The notes beneath the pieces were generated by a model. That model made no database searches. It saw nothing but the letters and a program-made list of their open reading frames with translations, and was not told the origin of the DNA. Positions 43,888 to 53,000 of a stretch of DNA of 64,000 nucleotides are shown here, one piece after another; the stretch's first letter is position 1; every line of letters starts with the position of its first letter. Origin of the DNA: Aquipseudomonas ullengensis (lineage in GTDB: Bacteria; Pseudomonadota; Gammaproteobacteria; Pseudomonadales; Pseudomonadaceae). The stretch is taken from NCBI RefSeq assembly GCF_014174475.1, contig NZ_JACJUD010000002.1, positions 296,323 to 360,322 on the forward strand, in the 5' to 3' direction. A program made the translations under genes and the position numbers.

Positions 43888-43961
43888 TGGAGCGGGTGAA
43901 GGGAATCGAACCCTCGTTATCAGCTTGGGAAGCTGGAGTAATGCCATTATACGACACCCGC
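43888..43961 (-). tRNA. tRNA-Gly(CCC)
   Basis: Read on the minus strand, the acceptor is GCGGGTG...CACCCGC, the T-arm is GAGGGTTCGATTCCCTT, and the anticodon loop TTCCCAA carries CCC. The 3' CCA is encoded (ending TCCA). The gene stands alone with its own terminator. Confidence 0.95.
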
Positions 43962-44094
43962 TTTTGCGGGTGACTTTGTACCAGAATCACCCAGGCAGGA
44001 GAAGCTGCCGCACGATAAAAACCGTGTTTCCCTACCGGTGACCGGCCGCAGGAGCACTGGCGGGGCGTGCCAGGTGGCTGCCTGCGGGATGGGT

Positions 44095-44976
44095 TCAGCC
44101 GGCGAGGGCGGTGCTTTCCTGAACTGCAATGCTGCGCTGGCGGTTGCTCAGTGGTGGCAGCAGGAAGGCCAGCAGGGCGTCGCGGGTCTGCATCCAGGCG
44201 GCTTTGTGTTCCATATCGAGGAAGTGGCCGGCCTGGTTGATGATGCGGAAGTCGCAGTGGCGCACGTACTGCGAGAACAGGCGGGCGTCTTCCGGAGTGG
44301 TGTACTCGTCCCATTCGCCGTTGACGAACAGCAGCGGGATGGTGATTTCCCCGGCGAAGCTGACGCACGAACGACCTTCCATATTGAGCACGGTCTGCAC
44401 GTGGTGGCTCATCTGCGCGTACTCGTACGGGTGCAAGCTGGCCACGTGGCGGTGGTTGTAGCGTTTGTACAGCGACGGCAAGTGCTTGCCGATGGTGCCG
44501 TTGAGCACCGCACCGATGTTCTCGCGGTCGCAGGCGTCCATCACTTCCACGCCGCGCTCCAGGTAGCCGAGCATGGCGTTGTTGGTGACCGGTGCGAACG
44601 AGTTGATCACCGCGCGGGTGATGCGCCGGGGCTGCCGGGAGAGCGCCTGCAGGGTGGCAATGCCGCCCCAGGAGAATGACAACACGACGTCGCAGGCGAA
44701 GTGCTCGACCAGCTCAAGGAGGATGTCGGCCTCCTCTTCGCGGCTGATGAAGCGGGTGTGTTCGTTGTGTTCGCGCGATTGCCCGGCGTAGGGCAGGTCG
44801 AACAGCACGACGTTGAAATGCGGGTAGAGATAACGGACCGTCTGCGCGAAGGATGCGGTGGTCGACAACGAGCCGTTGACCAGGATGATGGTCTGCTCGG
44901 CGCTGTCGGCGCGGTAGAACTCCGTGTAAACCCGGTATTGCCCCTGAATATCCAGCACAGCGGTTTCTGCTTTCAT
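44095..44976 (-). CDS. phaG: (R)-3-hydroxydecanoyl-ACP:CoA transacylase
   Basis: A 293-aa alpha/beta hydrolase-fold protein very close by eye to P. putida PhaG (VLDIQGQYRVYTEFYRAD start, then ILVNGS, FNVVLFDLPYAGQS). The nucleophile elbow is LSFSWGGIAT, the acid lies in NGEWDEYTTPEDARLF, and the base is in AGHFLDMEHKAA. PhaG and RhlA are related; the N-terminus and YLERGVEVMD favour PhaG. It links fatty-acid synthesis to medium-chain PHA (3-hydroxyacyl-CoA supply), so this strain probably makes PHA from sugars. Monocistronic, with a 351-bp upstream region. Confidence 0.85.
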   Translation of the reverse strand: MKAETAVLDIQGQYRVYTEFYRADSAEQTIILVNGSLSTTASFAQTVRYLYPHFNVVLFDLPYAGQSREHNEHTRFISREEEADILLELVEHFACDVVLSFSWGGIATLQALSRQPRRITRAVINSFAPVTNNAMLGYLERGVEVMDACDRENIGAVLNGTIGKHLPSLYKRYNHRHVASLHPYEYAQMSHHVQTVLNMEGRSCVSFAGEITIPLLFVNGEWDEYTTPEDARLFSQYVRHCDFRIINQAGHFLDMEHKAAWMQTRDALLAFLLPPLSNRQRSIAVQESTALAG

Positions 44977-45327
44977 CTTGCATGCCCCTGGGTACGGCGT
45001 TGCGCACGCGCGACCGAATGCAACGGCTGCGCGAACGTCGACAGGTAGGCATGTGCCTTGGGAACTTGGGGGCCTTGGTCGGCGCGTACTGGCTGGCCGA
45101 CGATTGTTATTAGCGGCGGGTGCTTTTCCAGTCCGGGGACATCGACCGTGGTGGCGCGATGAGGGCAGTCCCGTTTGCAGTGCCGTGGCACCTTCGATCT
45201 GAAAAAAGCTTGTTAGATGTTGTGTTTGACTTGCTGGTCACTTCTGGACCTTGGATTTGATTCAAGCAGGCTTGTGTGACCGAAGCAAGTCAATCGAAAG
45301 GCTGATTTCTCATCTTCTGCCGGACGG
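44977..45327. other. Upstream region of phaG
   Basis: A 351-bp space between phaG and the end of rsuA, both on the minus strand. It holds no supportable gene. A local AT-rich patch with a six-base A-run occurs at 45199-45230. Promoter boxes cannot be assigned with confidence. Confidence 0.4.
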
Positions 45328-46020
45328 TCAGACCCGTGATATTTCGTCCGGACTGAGCGCGCGGTACTGGCCCGGGGCCAGGTCGGGATCAAGCAGCAAC
45401 GGGCCCATGCGTTCGCGGTGCAGGCCGATGACCTTGTTCTGGAAGTGGCCGAACATGCGCTTGATCTGGTGGTAGCGACCTTCGTGCAGGGTCAGCAGGG
45501 CGCTGTGGCTGCCGGTGATCTCGAGCTCGGCGGGCAGGGTGGTGAGGTCTTCGTAGGCGAAGTACAAACCCTGGGCGAACACCTCGATGTACTCGGGCGT
45601 GATCGGCTGTTCGGTCTGCACCCGGTAGACCTTGCCCAGGCGGCTGCGCGGTTCGGTGAGGCGCCGCGACCACAGGCCGTCGTTGGTGATCAGCAGCAGT
45701 CCGGTGGTGTTCAGGTCGAGGCGACCGCCGATGTGCAGGTCGTGTTTTTCCGGCTCATCGAGCAGGTCGAGCACGGTGCGGTGCTCGGGATGCTCGGTGG
45801 CGCTGACCACGCCGGCCGGCTTGTTGAGCATGAAGTAGCGCGCCGGTTTGCCGGCTTGCAGCACCTCATCGCCGAGTTGGATGCGGCTGAATTCGCGCAC
45901 GTCGTGGCGACCATCGCGGACCACCTGACCATCTACTTGCACCTGGCCGCGAGCCAGCAACAGGCGTGCATCGGCGCGGTTGAGTTGGGGCAGATTGCCG
46001 AGGAAGCGGTCGAGGCGCAT
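45328..46020 (-). CDS. rsuA: 16S rRNA pseudouridine(516) synthase
   Basis: A 230-aa RsuA-family enzyme: N-terminal S4 RNA-binding domain (MRLDRFLGNLPQLNRADARL), catalytic GGRLDLNTTGLLLITND with the active Asp, YFMLNKPAGV, and GRYHQIKRMFGHF near the C-terminus. It modifies U516 of 16S rRNA. It lies 4 bp after the CWC-domain gene and forms an operon with it and the diguanylate cyclase. Confidence 0.92.
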   Translation of the reverse strand: MRLDRFLGNLPQLNRADARLLLARGQVQVDGQVVRDGRHDVREFSRIQLGDEVLQAGKPARYFMLNKPAGVVSATEHPEHRTVLDLLDEPEKHDLHIGGRLDLNTTGLLLITNDGLWSRRLTEPRSRLGKVYRVQTEQPITPEYIEVFAQGLYFAYEDLTTLPAELEITGSHSALLTLHEGRYHQIKRMFGHFQNKVIGLHRERMGPLLLDPDLAPGQYRALSPDEISRV

Positions 46021-46024
46021 GGAT

Positions 46025-46234
46025 TCAGTCGACAGGCTTGGCAGGCACTGGCAGGCCCTGGGCGCAGCGCGGGCAGAGGCAGTCCTGGTTGCGTTGTTCG
46101 GCAGGCAGGCTGTCGAGCACGGTGGGGTCGACGGGCTGATGGAAACACCAGCAGTCCTCGACCGGCTCCAACTGCTCGGCCTGGGCGCAGCTGTTCAACT
46201 GGCCGCAGCGTGGGCAGCGGCGGCTGTCGCTCAC
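46025..46234 (-). CDS. Cysteine-rich CWC family protein
   Basis: A 69-aa protein with three cysteine clusters (RRCPRCGQLNSCAQ, DCWCFHQPV and DCLCPRCAQGL), a zinc-ribbon-like layout known as the cysteine-rich CWC family. Function unknown. It overlaps the end of the diguanylate cyclase gene by 4 bp and precedes rsuA by 4 bp. Confidence 0.85.
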   Translation of the reverse strand: MSDSRRCPRCGQLNSCAQAEQLEPVEDCWCFHQPVDPTVLDSLPAEQRNQDCLCPRCAQGLPVPAKPVD

Positions 46235-47715
46235 GGCCGCAGCTCGTAGGTTTCTTCGCAGACCCGGTTACGCCCGGATTGCTTGGCCCGGTACAGCGCA
46301 TGGTCGGCACGGGCGATCAGGCGGTCCAGGCTGTCGTCGTCGTGCAGTTCGGTGAGGCCAATGCTGGTGGTGACCTGCAGGTTGACCCCGGCGAACGGGA
46401 AGCGGCTGTTCTCGGTCTGTTCGCGGATCTTCTCGGCCAGTTGCCGGGCGGTGCTGCTGCCTGTGTCCTTGAGCAGCAGGATGAACTCTTCACCGCCCCA
46501 GCGGCAGATGATGTCGGACTGGCGCAGGTTGCTTTGCAGGTGCTTGGCAAAGCCGCGCAGCACCTCGTCGCCGGCCAGGTGGCCGTGGGTGTCGTTGAGC
46601 TGCTTGAAGTGATCGAGATCGATCAGTAGTGCGCTCAGCGGGCTGCGCTCGCGCTGGGCTTCGAGTACCGCCTGTTGCGCCAGCAGGTTGAAGCCGCGAC
46701 GGTTGGACAGGCCGGTGAGTACATCGGTGGTGGCCAGTGCGGCGATATGCTGCTGATAGCGCTGGGTTGCCAGGTACACGACGGCGAGTACGATGACACT
46801 CACCAGCAGGCACACCAGCAGGTTGAAATACAGGATGTGGCGGATGTCGGCGAGGGCGCTTTCCTCATGCTTGTCGACGAACAGGTACCACTCCAGTTCG
46901 GGGATGTAGCGCACGTTGAGGAAGTGGCCGCGCCCGTGTTCCTGGTACTCGTAGCTGCCGCTCTGGGGCTTGGGCAACTTGTGCACGAGGCTTTCGAGCC
47001 CAGGTACGGCACTCAGTGTCTGGCCGGCGCGCGCACCCAGGGGGCCGCCGGTGACACCGGTCAGGACGATCTTGTCGTTTTTGTCGACGAAGTACACGCT
47101 GCGCCCGTAGCGCTGCTGGTAGTCGTCGATCAGCTTGACCACGGCATCCACCGTCAGGCCGACGCCGGTCACGCCGATGAAGTTGCCCTGGTAGTCGAAC
47201 ACCTTGTAGTTGATGAAGATGGTCATGGTGTCGCGGTTGGCCATGTCCAGGTCGACATTGATCTCGTAGAGCGGTTGCATGTCGCGCACGCGGAAGTACC
47301 AGATGTCGCGCGGCTCCTTCTCGCTGACCTGCTTGAGCACTCCCTTGGCCTGGTAGTAGGTATGGGTTTTCTCGGAGATGAAGAAGCTGGTGTAGGCGCC
47401 GTAGTGTTCCTGCACTTCACGCAGGTAGCGGGTCATCGGCTCGTCATCCTGTTCACCGGCCAGCACCCAGTCACGCAGGAAGGTGTCGCGCGACATCATC
47501 GAGGAAATCAGGATGGGCCGGATCAGGTCCTTCTGGATTTCCGAGTAGATGTTGTCCGAGGTCAGCGGCAGTTCGGTGTTGACGATGTTCTGCCGAATGC
47601 TGTCGCGCGAGGTGGAGTAGCTGACCAGGCTGGTAGCGGCGAAGCCACCGACCAGCAGCACAAGCAACAATCCGAGTAGCAGCAACTGGGCCTTACGGGA
47701 AGCGCGGAGCGACAT
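46231..47715 (-). CDS. Periplasmic-sensor diguanylate cyclase
   Basis: A 494-aa protein. Two membrane helices (LLLLGLLLVLLVGGF near residue 12; FNLLVCLLVSVIVLAVVYL near 300) enclose a periplasmic dCache-like sensor of about 270 residues. The cytoplasmic GGDEF domain has TDVLTGLSNRRGF, DLDHFKQLNDTHG, active GGEEF and an RQSD inhibitory site five residues before it. It should be an active, feedback-controlled c-di-GMP synthase responding to an unknown periplasmic ligand. The start MSLRASRKAQ at 47715 is preferred; the longer frame to 47964 is not coding-like. First gene of the operon with the CWC protein and rsuA. Confidence 0.9.
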   Translation of the reverse strand: MSLRASRKAQLLLLGLLLVLLVGGFAATSLVSYSTSRDSIRQNIVNTELPLTSDNIYSEIQKDLIRPILISSMMSRDTFLRDWVLAGEQDDEPMTRYLREVQEHYGAYTSFFISEKTHTYYQAKGVLKQVSEKEPRDIWYFRVRDMQPLYEINVDLDMANRDTMTIFINYKVFDYQGNFIGVTGVGLTVDAVVKLIDDYQQRYGRSVYFVDKNDKIVLTGVTGGPLGARAGQTLSAVPGLESLVHKLPKPQSGSYEYQEHGRGHFLNVRYIPELEWYLFVDKHEESALADIRHILYFNLLVCLLVSVIVLAVVYLATQRYQQHIAALATTDVLTGLSNRRGFNLLAQQAVLEAQRERSPLSALLIDLDHFKQLNDTHGHLAGDEVLRGFAKHLQSNLRQSDIICRWGGEEFILLLKDTGSSTARQLAEKIREQTENSRFPFAGVNLQVTTSIGLTELHDDDSLDRLIARADHALYRAKQSGRNRVCEETYELRP

Positions 47716-47990
47716 GACGGCAGAGCCTTGGGGAAGTGGCGCAATGCTAGCGTGCGGGCCGGCTGGCGTCACCGGCCCGACGTGTAAATTAGCGTTACCC
47801 GGTAAGGCCGCGCAGCCACGGCTGCTCAAGTGCCTTGCCGACCGCGATGGTTTGGCCGAGCGAGCGGGGATTTCCTCTGCCACCTGGTTGCTGTTCGGCC
47901 GCCACAGCAAGCCGGTGGCCGAGGTGCTGATCGTCGATCCGGATGCGCCGTTCAAGGGGCGCATCCTTAGCTATCAGCGCGCAGTACTTT
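47716..47990. other. Region upstream of the diguanylate cyclase; possible gene remnant on the plus strand
   Basis: No clear gene. A plus-strand frame ending at 47995 shows Pseudomonas-like codon use from about 47800 (LLKCLADRDGLAERAGIS, LLFGRHSKPVAEVLIVDPDA), without a plausible start or recognised family. It may be the 3' remnant of a lost gene or chance. The frame runs into the repeat that begins at 47991. Confidence 0.3.
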
Positions 47991-48056
47991 TGTAGGAGCC
48001 AGCTTGCTGGCGATCAGCAGCACCGCAAGAGCATCGCCAGCAAGCTGGCTCCTACA
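47991..48056. repeat. Dispersed palindromic repeat, GTAGGAGC family (copy 2)
   Basis: A perfect 24-bp inverted repeat (47991-48014 and 48033-48056) with an 18-nt loop, beginning TGTAGGAGCCAGCTTGCTGG. It lies 16 bp after the allophanate hydrolase stop and could stabilise or end the guanidine operon mRNA. Confidence 0.9.
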
Positions 48057-48072
48057 AGAGCGTTGAGCGGCC

Positions 48073-49878
48073 TCAGGTTTTGCTCTTCATGTAGGCCTTC
48101 CAGCCGCCGAAGTGGGTGATGTCGACCGCGCCAGCCAGGCCGTATGGCTCGCAGATAAAACCGGTTTCCCAGCTGCCGTCGGCCAGCTGCACCTTGCCTA
48201 GGCCCAGCGGCGCGGGGATGCCGGTGAGGAACGAGCCCAGCTCGGCGCTCGGCAGTTCCCAGACTTCCACGGCGATGGCCACGCCGCCCTCGGCGACCCG
48301 CACCATGCCGGGGCGGAACGGCGGGCCGCCAGCCAGGGCGTACAGCTGGTAGTCCGGCGAACTCTGCGTGGCTTGCAGCAGGCGGCCGCCACGTTGCTTG
48401 AGCTGCCAGTTCAGCGGTAGGCCGTCGAGGTGCGCGCCGCACACCACCACGCGGGCGCGGTCGTTGCGGGCGAGGGTGGCTGGTGCTTGCGCGTTTAGGC
48501 TGCGCTCACCCGACAGCGGCAGGCCGTGCTGGCGCTGCAGGCCGTCGGCCAGACTCAGCAGGTATTGGTCAGTGAAGGCGCGGCCGAACAGGGTCACGCC
48601 CCACGGCAGGCCGTTGGCCATGAAGCCGGCCGGCACCGCGACGGCAGCGTAGTCGAGCATGTTCATGAAGTTGGTGTAGTAGCCCAGGTCCGAGTTGCGC
48701 TTGACCGGCTCGGCGTGCAACTCGTCCAGCGTCACCGGGCGCGGGTACGCCGGTGTCAGCACGCAATCGACATCAGCGAGGATGCGGTCGCAGATCGCCT
48801 TGAGCGCCTGCAGGCGGTACTGGGCGCGGAAGGTATCGACACCGCTGACGCCGGGCGCTTTTTCCAGCACGGCCTTGATCACCGGCAGCACGGCGTCCGG
48901 CTGCTGCTCGATCAGTGCGCCGGCGACGCTGTAGCGCTCGGCGACCCAGGGGCCTTCATAGAGCAGGCGCGCGGCTTCGAGGAAGGGCGCGAAGTCGATT
49001 TCCACCGCTTCGCCGCCGAGGGCTTTGAACTGCTCGATGCTGCTGGCGAACAGCGCCGGGCTTTCCGTGCAGCCGAGGAATTCCAGCTGCTTGGGCACGC
49101 CGAAGCGAAAGCCCGCACGGGGTTTGCCGAAGGCGCTGGCGTCGTTCCACAGGGGGTTGGCGCGGCTGTATTCGTCACGCGCATCCAGCTTGGCGGTCAG
49201 CGCCAGCAACTGGCTGGCCTCGGCCGCTGTGGTGGTGAAGTAGGTGACGCAGTCCAGGGTGCGACAGGCGGGCACCACGCCGGCGGTGGAAATCAGGCCC
49301 TTGGTCGCCTTGAGGCCGACCAGGTTGTTCAGTGCCGCCGGCACGCGGCCGCTGCCAGCGGTGTCGGTGCCCAGGGCAAAGCTGGCCACACCGAGCGCCA
49401 CGGCCAGCGACGAGCCAGCGCTGGAACCGCCGGACGGGTAGGCCGGGTGCACGCTGTTGCGGCATTCACCATAGGGCGAGCGAGTGCCGTTGAGGCCGGT
49501 GGCGAACTGGTCGAGGTTGGTCTTGCCCATCGGTACGGCGCCGAGGGCGATCAACTGGGCGACCAGGGTGGCGCTGGTCTCGGGCACGTAGGCGAAGGCA
49601 GGGCAGGCGGCGGTGGTCGGCACGCCGGCCAGGTCGATGTTGTCCTTGATGGCGAAAGGCACGCCGAACAGCGGCAGCTCGGCGGTTGACTTGCCGTCCA
49701 GCGCGGCCAGGTAGGGTTCCAGTTCTTCCAGGCTGAGCAGGTGGATGAACAGGTGGAATTCCGGGTTGAGCGTGGCGGCCTGCTCATGCAGAGCGAGGAT
49801 CAGCTGGCGCGGGGTCAGGCTGCCGTCTGCGTAGGCGGTTTTCAGGGCGCCGAGGCGCAGGTCGAAGTCATGTTTCAT
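48073..49878 (-). CDS. atzF: Allophanate hydrolase
   Basis: A 601-aa two-domain enzyme. Residues 1-440 form an amidase-signature domain with catalytic Lys in VPFAIKDNID, and the GGSSAGSSLAV block with cis-Ser and nucleophile Ser in GTDTAGSGRVP. The C-terminal allophanate hydrolase domain (about 470-590) removes the second carboxyl group. Overall it gives ammonia and CO2 from allophanate, the final step after carboxyguanidine deimination or urea carboxylation. Last gene of the guanidine operon. Confidence 0.92.
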   Translation of the reverse strand: MKHDFDLRLGALKTAYADGSLTPRQLILALHEQAATLNPEFHLFIHLLSLEELEPYLAALDGKSTAELPLFGVPFAIKDNIDLAGVPTTAACPAFAYVPETSATLVAQLIALGAVPMGKTNLDQFATGLNGTRSPYGECRNSVHPAYPSGGSSAGSSLAVALGVASFALGTDTAGSGRVPAALNNLVGLKATKGLISTAGVVPACRTLDCVTYFTTTAAEASQLLALTAKLDARDEYSRANPLWNDASAFGKPRAGFRFGVPKQLEFLGCTESPALFASSIEQFKALGGEAVEIDFAPFLEAARLLYEGPWVAERYSVAGALIEQQPDAVLPVIKAVLEKAPGVSGVDTFRAQYRLQALKAICDRILADVDCVLTPAYPRPVTLDELHAEPVKRNSDLGYYTNFMNMLDYAAVAVPAGFMANGLPWGVTLFGRAFTDQYLLSLADGLQRQHGLPLSGERSLNAQAPATLARNDRARVVVCGAHLDGLPLNWQLKQRGGRLLQATQSSPDYQLYALAGGPPFRPGMVRVAEGGVAIAVEVWELPSAELGSFLTGIPAPLGLGKVQLADGSWETGFICEPYGLAGAVDITHFGGWKAYMKSKT

Positions 49879-49955
49879 CGGGCTTCCTCGTTCTTGCGAG
49901 TTCGTACTGGGTCGATAGAGCGTACCCAGCCTGCGGTTCGTTCCCTCGCCCCCTT

Positions 49956-50050
49956 GGGGAGAGGGTTAGGGTGAGGGGGCTTGGGGCGGCCACTGCGCTT
50001 GCGATGGGCCTCGTCCCCTCACCCCGGCCCTCTCCCCAGAGGGGAGAGGG
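49956..50050. repeat. Dispersed palindromic repeat, GGGGAGAGGG family
   Basis: A 23-bp inverted repeat with 3 mismatches (49956-49978 and 50015-50037), plus an overlapping short hairpin CCCTCTCCCC/GGGGAGAGGG to 50050. A partial copy lies at 57006-57028 between the permease and binding-protein genes. This one is in the carboxylase-allophanate hydrolase gap. Confidence 0.85.
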
Positions 50051-50067
50051 GGCGGTTCGTGTGGGGC

Positions 50068-53000
50068 TCAGGCCTCTTCCAGCACCACCACGCGCTGCCC
50101 GGCACGCACCGGCGAGCCAGGCTGTACGCGCACTTCACGCACCACGCCGTCGCGCGGGGCGAGCAGGGGAATTTCCATCTTCATCGACTCGAGGATCACC
50201 AGCACATCACCGGCTTTCACCGTACTGCCTTCCTCGACCTGCACCTGCCAGAGGTTGCCGGCAATGTGGCTGTCGATGCTGTGCTGGCCGGCACCGAGCG
50301 GGGCATCGTCACCCAGTTCGGGTGCTACTTCCTCGCTTTCGTAGTGGGCCTGGCCGGAGGCGATCCAACGCTGGCGTTCGGCGTCGAAGGCGGCGCGTTG
50401 CTGGGTGCGGAAGGCGTCGATGCCCTCGGCTTCCTCGGTGAGGAAGTCCTGGTAGTCGGCCAGGGCCAGTTCACTGTCTTCGATGCGCAGTTCATAACGA
50501 CCGAGCGGGAAGTCGCGGCGAATCTGCAGCAGTTCCTCGGCACCCACCGGATAGAAGCGGATCTGGTCGAAGAAGCGCAGCAGCCAGGGCTTGCCGTGGA
50601 AGGCGGCGACTTCGCGATAGCGGTTCCACATCTGCAGGGTACGGCCGACGAACTGGTAGCCGCCGGGGCCTTCCATGCCGTACACGCACATGTAGGCGCC
50701 GCCGATGCCCACCGAGTTCTCGGCGGTCCAGGTACGCGCCGGGTTGTACTTGGTGGTGACCAGACGATGGCGCGGGTCCAGTGGCGTGGCCACTGGTGCG
50801 CCGAGGTAGACGTCGCCCAGGCCCATCACCAGGTAGCTGGCGTCGAACACGGTCTTGTAGACCTCATCCAGGTTGGGCAGATCGTTGATGCGGCGGATAA
50901 ATTCCAGGTTGCTCGGGCACCAGGGCGCGTCCTTGCGCACCGTGGTCATGTATTTGTCGATGGCCAGCTGGCAGGCCGGGTCGTCCCAGGACAGCGGCAG
51001 GTGCACGATGCGCGACGGCACCTTGAGGTCCTGGGCGTTGCACACCGCGTCCCACTCGCCGATCACCACCGCGAGCAGGTTGGCCAGCGACAGGGTTTCC
51101 GGCTGGTAATGCACCTGCAGCGAGCGGATGCCCGGGGTCAGGTCGATCACGCCGTTGAGGTTCTTCGCTTCCAGCGCCTGCATCAGCGCATGGCCGCGGA
51201 AGCGCAGCACCAGGTCCAGCTCGGCCTGGCCGATTTCCAGCAGCAGGTGGGTGTCGCCGGAGAGGCGGGCGACCAGGCGCTTGTCCTGGCTGCCGATGTC
51301 GAGGATCACCGGCGGCTCCAGCGGGATCGGTTTCCAGCTCACCGCGACGGCTTCCAGCCCGGCTACCTCTGCCTTGCGCGCCTTGGCCAACTGGCGCGCG
51401 GTGTCGATGTTCACCGGCACGAAGCGCAGCTTGTCGCCGGCCTTGAGCTGGCCGAGTTGCCACAGGTCGGCCTCGATGATGGTTACCGGGCAAACAAAGC
51501 CGCCCAGGCTCGGGCCATCCGGGCCGAGGATCACCGGCATGTCGCCAGTGAAGTCGACGGCCCCAATTGCATACGGATTGTCGTGGATGTTCGACGGGTG
51601 CAGGCCGGCTTCGCCGCCGCTGTCGCGCACCCACTCCGGTTTCGGCCCGATCAGGCGTACGCCGGTACGGCTGGAGTTGAAGTGCACTTCCCAGTCGGTG
51701 GCGAGAAAGGTCTCGATGTAGGCCGGGGTGAAGTATTCCGGCGCGCCATGCGGGCCGTAGATCACGCGGATTTCGCGGACGGCGGGCAGGGCGGTGCACA
51801 GCTCGCTGGGCAGTTGTGCGCCGTTGTCCGCGTCGCTCAAGGCGGGGATATGCAGCACATCGCCGGCACGCAGGGCGCGGCCGCCGTGGCCGCCGAACTG
51901 GCCGAGGGTGAAGGTGCTTTTGCTGCCCAGGTATTCCGGCACCTGCAGGCCGCTGCGCAGGGTGAGGTAGGACCGTGCGCCGCTACCGGCGATGGTGCCG
52001 AGGCTCAGGGTGCTGCCGGCCTTGATCAGCAGCGCGGTGTTCATCGGTTGCTCGGCGCCATCCACGCTCAGCGGAATCGCCGCACCGGTGACTGCGACCA
52101 CCGCGTCGGTGTTGAAGCGCAGCAGCGGGCCGCTCATGGTGATTTCCAGGCCGGCGGCGCCTTCGTCATTACCCAGCAGGCGGTTGCCCAGGCGCAGCGC
52201 GCGGTCGTCCATCGGCCCGGACGGCGGCACGCCGACGGCCCAGTAGCCGAGGCGGCCGGGGAAGTCCTGCACGGTGGTCTGGGTGCCGGCGGACAGCACC
52301 TCGAAGGTATGCGCCTGGTAGGTCAGGCCTTCCAGGCAGCGGGTCCAGGGCTCGCCGCTGGCGAAGGGGGCATCGATCAGGATCTGCCGCAGGTACTGGC
52401 TGTTGGTTTCCACGCCGTACAGCAGGGTGTCGGCCAGGGCCTGGTTCAGCGCGGCGCTGGCTTCTTCGCGGGTCGGCTTCCAGGTGATGACCTTGGCGAT
52501 CATCGGATCGAAGTAGGGCGGAATCTCGCAGCCGGCTTCGACCCAGGTATCGATGCGCAGGGCCTTGCCATCGGCCTTGGGGAAGTCTACGGCGGTGAGC
52601 AGGCCGGGGCTCGGCTGGAAATCGCGGCCCGGGTCTTCGGCGTACAGGCGCGCCTGGATGGCGTGGCCGCTGGGTTTCAGGCCCTTCGCCAGCTCGCTCA
52701 GCGGCGCGAGGTCACCGGCCGCCAGTTCGATCATCCAGCGCACCAGGTCGACGCCCCACACCTGTTCGGTGACGCCGTGCTCGACCTGCAGGCGGGTGTT
52801 CACCTCTAAAAAGTAGAAGCGCTCGGCCTCGCTGTCGTAGACGAATTCGACGGTGCCGGCGCTGCGGTAGCTGACCGCCTTGGCCAGCTTGATCGCTGCC
52901 GCGCACAGTTCATCCGCCATGCCGGCCGGCAGGTTGGGCGCCGGGGTTTCTTCCAGCACTTTCTGGTTACGCCGCTGCACCGAGCAGTCGCGCACGCCGA

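Noticed and set aside
45199..45230. Sigma-54 promoter for phaG
   Set aside because: A TGCCACGGCACTGC sequence is near, but GG-to-GC spacing is wrong by one base and the first GG is missing.
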